From NCBI RefSeq assembly GCF_900182585.1, contig NZ_FXTM01000011.1:1-59475 (forward strand): a DNA stretch of 59,475 nt. Direction: 5' to 3'. Positions 16,311 through 25,397 of the stretch are shown here, piece after piece. The first letter of the stretch is position 1. Every line of letters begins with the position of its first letter. Origin of the DNA: Balnearium lithotrophicum. GTDB lineage: Bacteria > Aquificota > Aquificia > Desulfurobacteriales > Desulfurobacteriaceae. A program made the position numbers and the translations under genes. The notes under the pieces were generated by a model that made no database searches, was not told where the DNA came from, and saw only the letters and a program-made list of their open reading frames with translations.

Positions 16311-18388
16311 TTTCCTTCTACAACTCCAACGATGTTTAGTTGAACTCCTGGTTCAATCTCACTGTAGGAAAGAACAGCTATGCTCGGCATGTAAGGTTCA
16401 ATTATACCTCTAACGTACCTTCTAACAGCGGGAGAGGTCAAAATAACGGGAGTGAGATGTTGTGTTACGAACTTTCGAATATTTTGACCAATGCTCTTAA
16501 CTAAATTTTGAACAAAAACAGGGTCTAAAGGAGGTAGATATCCGTTGTTTTCCTTTACTTTTTGTAGTATGTAATTTTCTGCTTCAGGAGAAAGGGATAG
16601 GGCAGTTAAGGTTCCATTTTGAGCGTACAAGCTGGTAATTAAACGAGACAAAGCCTGGCGAACAAACTCTGTTAGTATATCTGGGTCATTTGTCTTCTCA
16701 ATATTATCGGCAATGGCCTCTATAATTGTAAGTAAGTCCTTTACAGGGACCCCTTCCCTAAGTAAGTTTTGTACCACTTTCGTCAAAATTCCATAGGAAA
16801 CCGGCTCGGGAACCATATCCCTGACAATAGGGTACTTTCTTGAAAGCTTCGTAACTAAGTCTTTGATATCACCTCTACTTATAATTTCGTGGGCATGTCT
16901 CTTTATAACTTCAGAGAGGTGTGTAACTAAAACGGTTGGAACATCAACAACGGTATAGCCTAAAAGTTTTGCTTTATCCTTTTCTTTATCAGATATCCAA
17001 TACGCAGTCAAACCAAAAGTTGGTTCCTTCGTTAACTTACCCTCTACTTTCCCTCTCACACCCCCCGTATCTATTGCCAGATACATTCCAGGCTCAACCT
17101 CACCTCGGGCTACTTCAATGTCCTTTAGGAGGATTCTGTACTCGTTAGGCTTCAATTCTAAGTTGTCCCTAATGTGAACAAGAGGAATAACAATTCCCAA
17201 CTCCTTAGCAAGCTGCTTTCTTAAATTCTTAATTTTCCTTACAAGTTCGCCGTTTTGACTTTCATCAACGTAGGGAATTAACGAATAACCCAATTCCAGA
17301 GTGATAGGTTCCGGTTGAACAATGAACTCTTCCTCCTTCTTCTCCTCCTTACCCTGCTTGAGGAGTTCCTTTGCTTTTTTCTCTGCTTCTTCAATTCTCT
17401 TTACAGTTTCGTACTTGTAAACCATGTATCCAACAGACGCTACAAGTGCTGCAAGCAGCTCAAAAGGAAGAGTCGGCATACCGGGAACAATGCCAATAAC
17501 AGCGAGAGTAAGGGCTCCCATAAACAACGGCTTGTAGTACTGAGTAAGCTGTTTGAATATTTCATGTCCCAAGTCTGTTTCTGCTGCTGCCCTTGTAACC
17601 ATAAGTCCTGCAGCCGTTGAAGTCACAAGGGAGGGAATCTGAGAAACCAGCCCATCACCTACAGTTAGGAGAGTAAATGTTTTTGCAGCATCAGAAAAGC
17701 TCATTCCATGTTGAAATATACCGATAAGAAGGCCTCCAATTATGTTTATGAGGGTAATTATTATTCCCGCTACAGCATCACCCCTAATAAATTTAGAGGC
17801 ACCGTCCATTGCCCCGTAGAAATCGGCCTCCCTTGCAATTTCTTCCCTTCTCCTTCTCGCTTCTTTTTCATCTATGAGTCCTGCATTGAGGTCTGCATCA
17901 ATACTCATCTGTTTTCCAGGCATGGCATCAAGGGTAAACCTTGCAGCTACTTCAGAAATTCTCTCAGTTCCCTTTGTAATAACGATGTAGTTGATAACAA
18001 CCAATATGGAAAAGACAACCATTCCAACGATGTAGTTACCCCCAACTACAAACTGACCAAAAGCTTTAATAACATTACCGGCAGCATCTGGTCCTTCGTT
18101 TCCGTGAAGGAGGATTCTCCTTGTTGTGGCAACGTTTAGGGACAATCTTAGTAGAGTTGCAAGTAGAAGTAGGGATGGAAAAGAGGAGAGCTCCAGGGGG
18201 TGTTTAACATAAACGGTCGTCATAAGTATGATGAGAGAGAATGTAATACTAAAGGTGAGCAAAATATCGAGCAAAAATGGAGGGATGGGAAGAACCAGAC
18301 TGGCAAGAACGGCCAGTATAAGAAGTACAAAAACAAAATCGGAATACTTTAGAATTTTTAAGTAGTAAACGGAAAGTGTATCCTTCAT
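16307..18388 (-). CDS. flhA: Flagellar export gate protein FlhA
   Basis: FlhA is the large export-gate subunit that docks chaperone-substrate complexes. The first half has about eight membrane helices with the family signature LRLSLNVATTRRILL and the conserved cytoplasmic FHIPEP loop region (DAMPGKQMSIDADLNAGLID). The second half is the cytoplasmic domain, about residues 330-693. Length (693) is typical. It overlaps the rod-binding gene by 4 nt. Confidence 0.96.
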   Translation of the reverse strand: MKDTLSVYYLKILKYSDFVFVLLILAVLASLVLPIPPFLLDILLTFSITFSLIILMTTVYVKHPLELSSFPSLLLLATLLRLSLNVATTRRILLHGNEGPDAAGNVIKAFGQFVVGGNYIVGMVVFSILVVINYIVITKGTERISEVAARFTLDAMPGKQMSIDADLNAGLIDEKEARRRREEIAREADFYGAMDGASKFIRGDAVAGIIITLINIIGGLLIGIFQHGMSFSDAAKTFTLLTVGDGLVSQIPSLVTSTAAGLMVTRAAAETDLGHEIFKQLTQYYKPLFMGALTLAVIGIVPGMPTLPFELLAALVASVGYMVYKYETVKRIEEAEKKAKELLKQGKEEKKEEEFIVQPEPITLELGYSLIPYVDESQNGELVRKIKNLRKQLAKELGIVIPLVHIRDNLELKPNEYRILLKDIEVARGEVEPGMYLAIDTGGVRGKVEGKLTKEPTFGLTAYWISDKEKDKAKLLGYTVVDVPTVLVTHLSEVIKRHAHEIISRGDIKDLVTKLSRKYPIVRDMVPEPVSYGILTKVVQNLLREGVPVKDLLTIIEAIADNIEKTNDPDILTEFVRQALSRLITSLYAQNGTLTALSLSPEAENYILQKVKENNGYLPPLDPVFVQNLVKSIGQNIRKFVTQHLTPVILTSPAVRRYVRGIIEPYMPSIAVLSYSEIEPGVQLNIVGVVEGK

Positions 18389-18666
18389 TTACTTCCCAAC
18401 TTTGTGTAGGTATTGATAGCCTTTTCGAAAAAAGTTTCAAAATTTCTTCCTAAAGAATCACCAATAATTTGGGAGAGCTCCATGTTGAAAAGGTCGTAGT
18501 ACATGGAAGAGGAGAAAGTACCCAATAACCCATCAGGGATTGATTTTTTTGCTTCCTTTAAGTACTCACGAACAAGATAAACCTCAAACTGTGAGACTGC
18601 AAACTTCAAATTTTTTCTATTATGAATTTCATTTAAATCCCAGTATACCGGAATATTTACCTTCAA
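18385..18666 (-). CDS. flgJ: FlgJ-type rod-binding protein (no muramidase domain)
   Basis: The 93-residue protein corresponds to the N-terminal rod-cap domain of FlgJ: a conserved pattern of FEVYLVREYLKEAKKSIP and YYDLFNMELSQIIGD. The peptidoglycan hydrolase domain found in proteobacterial FlgJ is absent, so another enzyme must open the wall. It lies directly after flgI, the usual flgH-flgI-flgJ order. The product is short and conservation modest. Confidence 0.8.
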   Translation of the reverse strand: MKVNIPVYWDLNEIHNRKNLKFAVSQFEVYLVREYLKEAKKSIPDGLLGTFSSSMYYDLFNMELSQIIGDSLGRNFETFFEKAINTYTKLGSK

Positions 18667-18679
18667 ATCACGTTCCTCC

Positions 18680-19768
18680 CTACATGATTATAACTTTTGC
18701 ATGTAATTTTCCAGCTGCCTTAATTGCCTGTATAATTGCTATTAAATCTCCAGGAGAGACTCCTAATTCGTTTAGAGCCTCAACAAGGTCCTTTAGAGAA
18801 GGAGAGTTTATGGAGAATATTCGCCCGTTCTCTTCAACAACTTGGGTTTTAACGTTTTGAACTACCGTAGTATTTCCACTTGAAAGGGGAGAAGGTTGGG
18901 AAACCACGGGAGTTTTAGTCACAGATACGTAAATGTTCCCATGGGAAACATAAACTGGAGGGTCTATTTTTACATCCCCACTCATAATAACTGTTCCGGT
19001 CTTTTCATAAATTACAATTGTTGGTTCTGGATTTGTCTTGACTTTTAAGTTCAAAATTTCAGATATAAAACGAACCTTATCTGTTTCAGGAGGAAAACTA
19101 ACCCTTATAGTAGCTGAATCTGCTGCTCTTGCCAAATTCATGTTAAAGTGCTTGTTTATTACATTGGCTATTTCGTAGGCTAAGGAAAAGTTAGGAGAGT
19201 TAAGAGTAAGGACTATTGTCTTTTGACCGTTCAACTCAAATGGAACCGACCTTTCAACAATTCCTCCGTTGGGAATGATACCTGCTGTAGGAAAGTTTTT
19301 TTGAACTTTTCCTCCCTTGTTTGATTCACTGAATCCTCCTCCTGTTGAGACAGGACCCTGAGCAAATGCATAGATTTTACCGTCTGCTCCCATTAAAGGA
19401 GTCCTTATTAAGACACCGTTGGCTATACTCTTCGCATCTCCTAATGATGCTACCTCTACATCAAAGGTCATTCCAGGCTTTGCAAAGGGAGGCAGTTTAG
19501 CCGTTACTATGACAGCAGCAGCATTTTTTGTCTTTACAGCCTTTGGGTCAACGTATATTCCCATTCTCCTGAGCATGTTGGCAATACTTTGGAGAGTGAA
19601 GACACTGGTTGTTCCATCTCCGCTTCCATTTAGTCCAACAACGATTCCATAACCGGTTAGATAGTTAGGTCTCACTCCTTCAACGTTTACCAACGTTCCT
19701 ACATTTACCTCTGCTCCAAATGAGACATTAGAGATTATTAGTAAAAGAGTAATAAGGATTCTTACCAC
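18680..19768 (-). CDS. flgI: Flagellar P-ring protein FlgI
   Basis: FlgI forms the P-ring around the rod in the peptidoglycan layer. A signal peptide (MVRILITLLLIISNVSFGA) is followed by the canonical VRPNYLTGYGIVVGLNGSGD. The 362-residue length is normal, and the C-terminal SLKDLVEALNELGVSPGDLI is typical. P- and L-ring genes together indicate a Gram-negative envelope. Confidence 0.95.
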   Translation of the reverse strand: MVRILITLLLIISNVSFGAEVNVGTLVNVEGVRPNYLTGYGIVVGLNGSGDGTTSVFTLQSIANMLRRMGIYVDPKAVKTKNAAAVIVTAKLPPFAKPGMTFDVEVASLGDAKSIANGVLIRTPLMGADGKIYAFAQGPVSTGGGFSESNKGGKVQKNFPTAGIIPNGGIVERSVPFELNGQKTIVLTLNSPNFSLAYEIANVINKHFNMNLARAADSATIRVSFPPETDKVRFISEILNLKVKTNPEPTIVIYEKTGTVIMSGDVKIDPPVYVSHGNIYVSVTKTPVVSQPSPLSSGNTTVVQNVKTQVVEENGRIFSINSPSLKDLVEALNELGVSPGDLIAIIQAIKAAGKLHAKVIIM

Positions 19769-19777
19769 GCTCTACCT

Positions 19778-20464
19778 CTAAAATGGCCAGATTTTTGATA
19801 GGAGTCTTGCCAACCATCCCGGCCTCTGAGTTTCGTTAAAGTAACCTTTCCCGTTGTACTCAACATACATGTTGGCGATCTTTGAAGAGGGTATTGTGTT
19901 ATCGGGACCTATATCACTTGGTCTTACAATTCCTGAAATTCTTAAAACTTGAACGTCATCGTTTATCTTTACCGTTTTCTCTCCAACTATGAATAGGTCT
20001 CCATTTGGATAGACCTTAACAACCCTTGCAGATATGGTTGCTATCAGCTTTGCATTTCTTGATGTTGAGTTTTTTCCTGAGAAGGACTCAGAAGGAGAGG
20101 TAGAGAATCCAACTAACGGATCTTTACTCTTACCTGGAAATGGCTTACCAAAGAATTTAGGTTTATTAACATTAATGTTGTAGGAACTCTTCTTCCCAGA
20201 AGAGGTGTTTGCCGAGCCGGAACCGGAGAGATTTTCGTAAACATTAATTGTTACTACATCACCAACGTTGTGTGCTTTAGGGTCAGAAAATAGGTTATCG
20301 TAACCGTTGAATAAAGAACCTGGAGAGGCTTCCTTTTTGCTAACTTCAGGAGGAGGTGTTTTGGGAAAAACAACAGGTTCCTTCTTCTCCGTTCCACAGG
20401 AAGCCACAACAAAGATAACTAATCCGATACAAATTCTACTAAGCCATTTCCAATTACCCTGCAT
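19778..20464 (-). CDS. flgH: Flagellar L-ring lipoprotein FlgH
   Basis: FlgH is the outer-membrane L-ring subunit. A lipoprotein signal ends in VVASC (Cys23), and the central segment DPKAHNVGDVVTINVYENLS with the C-terminal VLRISGIVRPSDIGPDNTI matches the family. The 228-residue length is normal. The start lies 46 nt inside the end of flgA. L-ring presence implies an outer membrane. Confidence 0.94.
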   Translation of the reverse strand: MQGNWKWLSRICIGLVIFVVASCGTEKKEPVVFPKTPPPEVSKKEASPGSLFNGYDNLFSDPKAHNVGDVVTINVYENLSGSGSANTSSGKKSSYNINVNKPKFFGKPFPGKSKDPLVGFSTSPSESFSGKNSTSRNAKLIATISARVVKVYPNGDLFIVGEKTVKINDDVQVLRISGIVRPSDIGPDNTIPSSKIANMYVEYNGKGYFNETQRPGWLARLLSKIWPF

Positions 20465-21384
20465 AGTATCACTTTTCCAGTAGATGGATTTCTGACTTTA
20501 ATTATATCCCCTATAAGGCCATCCTGATTGGCTATTCCAAGGAGCTCTATCCTTAAACTCCCCCTTCTATAAACAACCTTAACAGGAAGGTTCTTCCTAA
20601 CGGCAAAGTTAGGTGTAATGTCCCTCTCCTTTATGACTTCGCCAGGGAGAATATCCCTCCTTGCTGTTGCTCCTACAATAGCTTTTAAATTATCTGTTCC
20701 TCCTCTTGCCCTACTTTTCCTTACTTCCCTAACTGCTACATCTTGAGGGTCAATTTTACTTCCCCTTGGAATAGGTTTAACAGCAACTACTACCTTTACT
20801 TTTTTTTCAATTCTGACTGGTATCCAGAATTTTTTAAATCGATTACCGTTAGTGTAAATTTCATAAATGAATCTCGCATATCTGTCAGATAGAGAGTCAA
20901 GTATCAGTTTCTCCTTATAGTTATTGGTGGGTAGTTTAACACTCAGTCCCGGTACAGAAATAACCTCATATTTAGAGTAGTTCTTTTTTATGAAATCTTC
21001 TACTAATTTCCTAATATGTTCCTTATCAATTTCAACACATAGGGATTTTATAGTTGTATAATCCGTCCCTGTAATACGAATTTCTCTAAAGGAAACTCCA
21101 TTCTTCCTTAAAAAATTTGCAATCCGCTTAGCTATCTCCTCCTTTGATAAAGTTCTTCTGCTACAAATTCCAACATTTCCTATTTTAATTTCAGAGAGTA
21201 GTTTTTTCTCAAAATTGCTTCCCTTAATATGAGCGATATCCCCTAAAGTTACATAATTTGAACTTACAGTAACTTTACTTTTAAGCTCTATTTCAGCTCC
21301 ATAACATAAGGAGAAGGAAAAAATAAGTGCTAAGATAGCGAAGAAACTACGACTTAAGGTTAGCAACTGTTCTAAGCATTTCAT
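20419..21384 (-). CDS. flgA: Flagellar P-ring chaperone FlgA
   Basis: FlgA is a periplasmic chaperone for P-ring formation. The start is taken at the ATG at 21384, which gives a standard signal peptide (LTLSRSFFAILALIFSFSLC near the N-terminus); an earlier ATG at 21417 adds 11 residues upstream of it. The C-terminal SAF domain is clear: VKPIPRGSKIDPQDVAVREV, followed by ATARRDILPGEVIKERDI. It overlaps flgG by about 38 nt and flgH by 46 nt. No good ribosome-binding site supports either start. Confidence 0.88.
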   Translation of the reverse strand: MKCLEQLLTLSRSFFAILALIFSFSLCYGAEIELKSKVTVSSNYVTLGDIAHIKGSNFEKKLLSEIKIGNVGICSRRTLSKEEIAKRIANFLRKNGVSFREIRITGTDYTTIKSLCVEIDKEHIRKLVEDFIKKNYSKYEVISVPGLSVKLPTNNYKEKLILDSLSDRYARFIYEIYTNGNRFKKFWIPVRIEKKVKVVVAVKPIPRGSKIDPQDVAVREVRKSRARGGTDNLKAIVGATARRDILPGEVIKERDITPNFAVRKNLPVKVVYRRGSLRIELLGIANQDGLIGDIIKVRNPSTGKVILCRVIGNGLVEFVSD

Positions 21385-22147
21385 CTGCCGTGAGTATTCC
21401 CTTTGAATTAATTTCATAAGCTCTTTGAGCGACTATCAAGTTAACCATCTCTTCTACAATGTTAACGTTGGAAGCTTCGAGGAAACCCTGGGTTAATTTA
21501 CCAAAACCGTCCGTATTAGGGTCTCCCTCAATAGGTTCACCTGAGGCGTCAGTTTTTGCAAATAAATTGCCACCCAAGGCCTTCAATCCAGCTGGATTCA
21601 TGAACCTGTAAAGTTTAATCTGGCCTACCTCTTCAGTTACCTGCTCTCCACCGGTGTTTCTAACAACGTAAACCTTTCCATTTGGAGATATGGATATGCT
21701 AACAACAGTTTCAGGAGAGGAAATTTGAATGTTTGGATAGAGTTTGTACCCCTCAGGAGTTACAACGTAGCCCTCATCGTCAAGCTGGAAGTTTCCAGCT
21801 CTCGTATAGGCTTCCCCTCCTCCGGGAAGTTCTATTTTGAAAAATCCATGTCCCTGTATTGCTATGTCCAATGGTTTATCTGTTTTTATGAGACTACCCT
21901 GAGTAAAAATCTTACTCACATCGGAAAGTTTCACACCTAAACCAATCTGTATTCCTGAGGGGACCCTGTTCTCATCTGAACTCATAACTCCAGGGTCTCT
22001 AATATCTTGATATATTAAATCCTCAAAATTCGCCCTTGACCTTTTAAATCCCACCGTATTAACGTTAGCTATGTTGTTGGATATAACGTCTAAATTTGTC
22101 TGTTGAGCCTCCATTCCCGATGCTGATGTCCAGAGAGCTCTAAGCAT
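21347..22147 (-). CDS. flgG: Flagellar distal rod protein FlgG
   Basis: FlgG is the distal rod subunit. The N-terminal MLRALWTSASGMEAQQTNLD, then NNIANVNTVGFKRSR, and the C-terminal EEMVNLIVAQRAYEINSKGI are canonical. Length (266) is normal and the rod-specific insertion region is present. It follows flgF by 11 nt. Confidence 0.96.
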   Translation of the reverse strand: MLRALWTSASGMEAQQTNLDVISNNIANVNTVGFKRSRANFEDLIYQDIRDPGVMSSDENRVPSGIQIGLGVKLSDVSKIFTQGSLIKTDKPLDIAIQGHGFFKIELPGGGEAYTRAGNFQLDDEGYVVTPEGYKLYPNIQISSPETVVSISISPNGKVYVVRNTGGEQVTEEVGQIKLYRFMNPAGLKALGGNLFAKTDASGEPIEGDPNTDGFGKLTQGFLEASNVNIVEEMVNLIVAQRAYEINSKGILTADEMLRTVANLKS

Positions 22148-22158
22148 ATCTCCCTCCT

Positions 22159-22875
22159 CTATAATTTTCCTATTTCTGTGCTCTTAACGTTAACGTAATC
22201 AAGCGCTCTCATGAGATTACCGTAAATCTCAAATCTCCTTTGAGCCTCTATTAGCTCCACCATCTCCTTAATGGGACTCACATTGGAGTTCTCTAAAAAT
22301 CCCTGGAGAATTTTTGCATCGGTTGCCATTGGAGTTCCTATTCCCTGATAGTAGGAATCCCCTAAGGGCTTGACTTTTTGAAAGTCAACAATTTTTAGGA
22401 TACCAACTTTTCTATTACCCTCATATACTTCCCCATCAGAAGTAACGGTAATCTTTTCACTTTCTGTAAGGAAAATTTCCTTTCCGGAGATATCTAAAAC
22501 AGGATTTCCATTTTGGTCAACCAACTTTCCATCTGAATCAACAAAAAAGTGACCGTTTCTCGTATAAATCTCTCCACTTTTTCCTTTTACAGCGAAGAAA
22601 CCACTTCCCTTTAAAGCTAAATCCAAGGGGTTACCAGTCTTTCGGAGAGCTCCCTGAGACAGAATTACATCGGTTCTTTTAAATCTCGGGAAAACCATTA
22701 AATTGTAAGCATCTCCCCTATTTTTGGGTATGTGTTGAGAAAACTCCTCCATAAGAATTTTCTTAAATCCAGGAGTATCCACATTTGCAACATTGTTTGA
22801 AACTATATCTAACTGCTCCTTGGCCCTCTCAGCCCCAGAAGCTAAAATGTAAAGTGATTGAACAGTTAAAGCCAT
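22159..22875 (-). CDS. flgF: Flagellar proximal rod protein FlgF
   Basis: FlgF is the FlgG-related proximal rod subunit. The signature NNVANVDTPGFKKILMEEF and the C-terminal KEMVELIEAQRRFEIYGNLM are visible. At 238 residues it is shorter and more divergent than the following FlgG, which supports FlgF rather than a second FlgG. It lies 2 nt after fliN. Confidence 0.9.
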   Translation of the reverse strand: MALTVQSLYILASGAERAKEQLDIVSNNVANVDTPGFKKILMEEFSQHIPKNRGDAYNLMVFPRFKRTDVILSQGALRKTGNPLDLALKGSGFFAVKGKSGEIYTRNGHFFVDSDGKLVDQNGNPVLDISGKEIFLTESEKITVTSDGEVYEGNRKVGILKIVDFQKVKPLGDSYYQGIGTPMATDAKILQGFLENSNVSPIKEMVELIEAQRRFEIYGNLMRALDYVNVKSTEIGKL

Positions 22876-22877
22876 AT

Positions 22878-23405
22878 TTACTCCTCAATTAATTTTAATC
22901 TCTCCTCGGGAGTAATAATTTGAACGATTTCAACACCAAAATTATCCTCAACCTGATAGAGCTTTCCCTTTGCTACCAGTTTACCGTTGATTTTTATATC
23001 AACAGGCTCATCAATAAATCTGTCAAGTTCAACAACACTGTTTGTATGGAGTTTCAAAATCTCCTCCAACGGAAGTTTTGTTGAACCAACTTCAACACTT
23101 ACTTCAAGGGGAATATCCTTTAGAAGCTCAAATTCCTTTTCGCACTTTTCAGATGGTTTGGTTTCCTCAGGAGTACTCTTTAATTCCTGCTCTTTTAAGG
23201 CCTCTTCCCACTGTTTCGCCAACTCCTCTTGATTTTGCTCTTCCTGATTATAGGAGTTAGAGGCCTGTTGCTGTTTTAAAGACTCTTCCCACTCCTTAGC
23301 CAAGTTCTCCTGATTTACTTCCTCTCCTTCAGCCTTTGGCTTCTCCTCCTGTGTTTTCCCCTTCTGTTCTGCTGTCTCTTCCAGGTTCTTTTCCTCTTCT
23401 GCCAT
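22878..23405 (-). CDS. fliN: Flagellar motor switch protein FliN with repeat-bearing N-terminal extension
   Basis: FliN builds the lower C-ring. The SpoA domain occupies about residues 95-175 (KDIPLEVSVEVGSTKLPLEE, then LDRFIDEPVDIKINGKLVAK), the standard FliN form. In front is an acidic, Gln-rich extension of about 90 residues with two copies of a 15-residue unit (NQENLAKEWEESLKQ at 31-45, NQEELAKQWEEALKE at 58-72). The start lies 77 nt inside fliM, in another frame. A short second FliN-like gene lies at 2548-2778. Confidence 0.92.
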   Translation of the reverse strand: MAEEEKNLEETAEQKGKTQEEKPKAEGEEVNQENLAKEWEESLKQQQASNSYNQEEQNQEELAKQWEEALKEQELKSTPEETKPSEKCEKEFELLKDIPLEVSVEVGSTKLPLEEILKLHTNSVVELDRFIDEPVDIKINGKLVAKGKLYQVEDNFGVEIVQIITPEERLKLIEE

Positions 23406-24351
23406 TTCCGTCCCCAGATATAAACTTACTAATTAGAGCTGCATATTTATCCTTAACCTTTCCAAGTCTAACGAGAAACTTAGGAGTCTCCTCGACGTAA
23501 AGTCTGAACAGGTCTTTTTTAGAAACTTCAAGGTTAATTTTATCTCCAACCTTCCAGTTTAAAATATCTCCCATTCTTAATTTTTTTCTTGCAAGCTCTA
23601 AAGTCAATTTCACTTTTGTTTTAAGAACTTTTTTTCTAAGCTGGGCATCCCAAATAGGGTCCTTTTCTGTGAGGAAGGACTCGGAAAAAATTATGTCCCT
23701 TATCGGCATAAACATACTCTGAGGAAAGCAGAAAAAAAAGGGTGCCTCATAACCTTCAATATCCATAGAGCATTCAACAACGATAACCTTCTCATTTCCA
23801 GAAGCAATTCTCGCAAGGGTTGGATTCAGCTCTATTCCTTTTAATTCCAGCTCTACTGGATAGATATTTTTCCACACACTTTCAAACGTCTCTAAAGTAA
23901 GTTCTACAACGCTGCGTATAATTTTAAGCTCTAACCGGGTAAATTCCCTTCCTTCCACCTTAAAGGGTTTAGCAGGTCCTCCAAAAAGGACACTTATAAT
24001 TACAAAAACTAACCTTGAATCGAGCACTAATAGGAAATTTTCCTTTAAAGGTTTCATAGAAGCTATACTGTAACTGGCAGGCATAGGGATTTTCGACATA
24101 AACGACTGAAAACGGGTTATAAAAACTGTTTCCTTTGATACCATTGCAACTTGAGGAATCAATCTTCTTATCTCCTCTCCATAAATCTTCAACCACTTCT
24201 CAAAAAGGAGATCTAATCCTGGAACTCCCCCTTTCTTTACGTGTTCTAACTTTGAAAAGTCAAGGGGAGCTATTTTCTCCTCTTCCTTTTCCTCCTTTTT
24301 TTCCCCTAAGAGGGCATCGATTTCTTCCTGAGAAAGGAAATCCTCAGACAT
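23329..24351 (-). CDS. fliM: Flagellar motor switch protein FliM
   Basis: FliM is the middle C-ring protein and CheY-P receptor. The CheY-binding motif LSQEEIDALL is at residues 6-15, the GGXG region (VKKGGVPGLDLLFEKW) follows, and the C-terminal SpoA domain holds MGDILNWKVGDKINLEV. The last roughly 28 residues (Gly/Glu/Arg-rich) are encoded in the region that also encodes the FliN N-terminus. No che genes occur in the window, so the CheY partner is elsewhere. Confidence 0.95.
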   Translation of the reverse strand: MSEDFLSQEEIDALLGEKKEEKEEEKIAPLDFSKLEHVKKGGVPGLDLLFEKWLKIYGEEIRRLIPQVAMVSKETVFITRFQSFMSKIPMPASYSIASMKPLKENFLLVLDSRLVFVIISVLFGGPAKPFKVEGREFTRLELKIIRSVVELTLETFESVWKNIYPVELELKGIELNPTLARIASGNEKVIVVECSMDIEGYEAPFFFCFPQSMFMPIRDIIFSESFLTEKDPIWDAQLRKKVLKTKVKLTLELARKKLRMGDILNWKVGDKINLEVSKKDLFRLYVEETPKFLVRLGKVKDKYAALISKFISGDGNGRRGKEPGRDSRTEGENTGGEAKG

Positions 24352-24359
24352 TCATCCCC

Positions 24360-25388
24360 CTAAATGAGCTCCTCAGAACCGCTGATATCTATTTTACCCT
24401 CTTCCGCAAGCTTCTTAATTACAGCAATAACTCGTTTCCGTGCCGCTTCAACGTCCGATTTTTTAACAGGACCTAAAGCTTCTAAATCCTCCAAGAACAT
24501 CTGAGCTGCCCTCTTTGACATGTTTGAGAGGAACTTATCAAGAATTTCTTGAGGAGCTCCTTTAAGAGCTAACAGAAGGTCATTCTTATCAACCGACTTA
24601 AGTATCTCAATAATTGCTCTATTATCAAGTTTAATAATATCCTCAAACTTGAACATCCTCTCTTCAATGGCATCTGCAAGGGATGGGTCTTCCTTTCTGA
24701 TTTGGTCAAGGAGCTCCTGAGCAATCTCTTTTGGTAGATTGTTAACTATTTCAGCAGCAATATCCAAACCGCTTAGTGCCTGTTCCTTTCCTCCTCCAAT
24801 ACTTGCCAACTCCTCCTCCAATGCCTCAACAACAATCTTCAACGTTTTCATTGAAATCTTTTCAAGTTGCGCCAACCTCTTTACAACCTCTTCCTGAACG
24901 TTAGTTACTCCCAGTCTCTTAGGAAGGTACTGAATAACTTCGGCTGCCTTCATAGGAGGTAACTGGGAGAGTATTATGGCAATAATTTGAGGGTGCTCTT
25001 TCTCTATGAGCTTTGCTATAAACTTTGGGTCGAGTTTTTTAAGCTCCTCAAATATGAGTTTTTCCGATTCTGCAAGCATTGTTTCTTCTAAAAGTTCGTT
25101 GAGCTTATCAGGAGGAAGGGCTTTTTCTAAAAGCCTCCTAACTTCATCAGGAGCTGCCTTCAGAGGAGCAATTTCTGACAGCTCACTGTAAGCTTCCTCG
25201 ATAACGAGTTTCACCATATCCTTCTTTACTGTTCCTAAAGAAAGAATCGCCTTGGCAATCTTTGCGATTTCATAATCCTTCAAGTTTCTTATAACATTAA
25301 CGGCAATGTCTTCAGGAAGGGACAGGATTAAAATAGCAGCTTTTTGAACTCCTGTAATTCTCTCTGTTTTTACTTTCTTTTCTTCCAT
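24360..25388 (-). CDS. fliG: Flagellar motor switch protein FliG
   Basis: FliG couples torque from the stator to the rotor. The N-terminal FliF-binding domain (ITGVQKAAILILSLPEDIAV), the middle EHPQIIAIILSQLPPMKAAE motif and the C-terminal charged torque helix region (FLEDLEALGPVKKSDVEAAR) are all present. Length (342) is typical. It is the first flagellar gene of the string, 9 nt after a UPF0114 gene, so no separate flagellar promoter is evident in the gap. Confidence 0.96.
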   Translation of the reverse strand: MEEKKVKTERITGVQKAAILILSLPEDIAVNVIRNLKDYEIAKIAKAILSLGTVKKDMVKLVIEEAYSELSEIAPLKAAPDEVRRLLEKALPPDKLNELLEETMLAESEKLIFEELKKLDPKFIAKLIEKEHPQIIAIILSQLPPMKAAEVIQYLPKRLGVTNVQEEVVKRLAQLEKISMKTLKIVVEALEEELASIGGGKEQALSGLDIAAEIVNNLPKEIAQELLDQIRKEDPSLADAIEERMFKFEDIIKLDNRAIIEILKSVDKNDLLLALKGAPQEILDKFLSNMSKRAAQMFLEDLEALGPVKKSDVEAARKRVIAVIKKLAEEGKIDISGSEELI

Positions 25389-25397
25389 AAACCACCT

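Noticed and set aside
17315-18139. Long plus-strand ORFs opposite flhA and other flagellar genes
   Set aside because: They have no domain, no ribosome-binding site and mirror the codon pattern of the real minus-strand genes.
22159-22875. A second FlgG instead of FlgF
   Set aside because: It is shorter and more divergent than the adjacent FlgG and lies in the usual flgF-flgG order.
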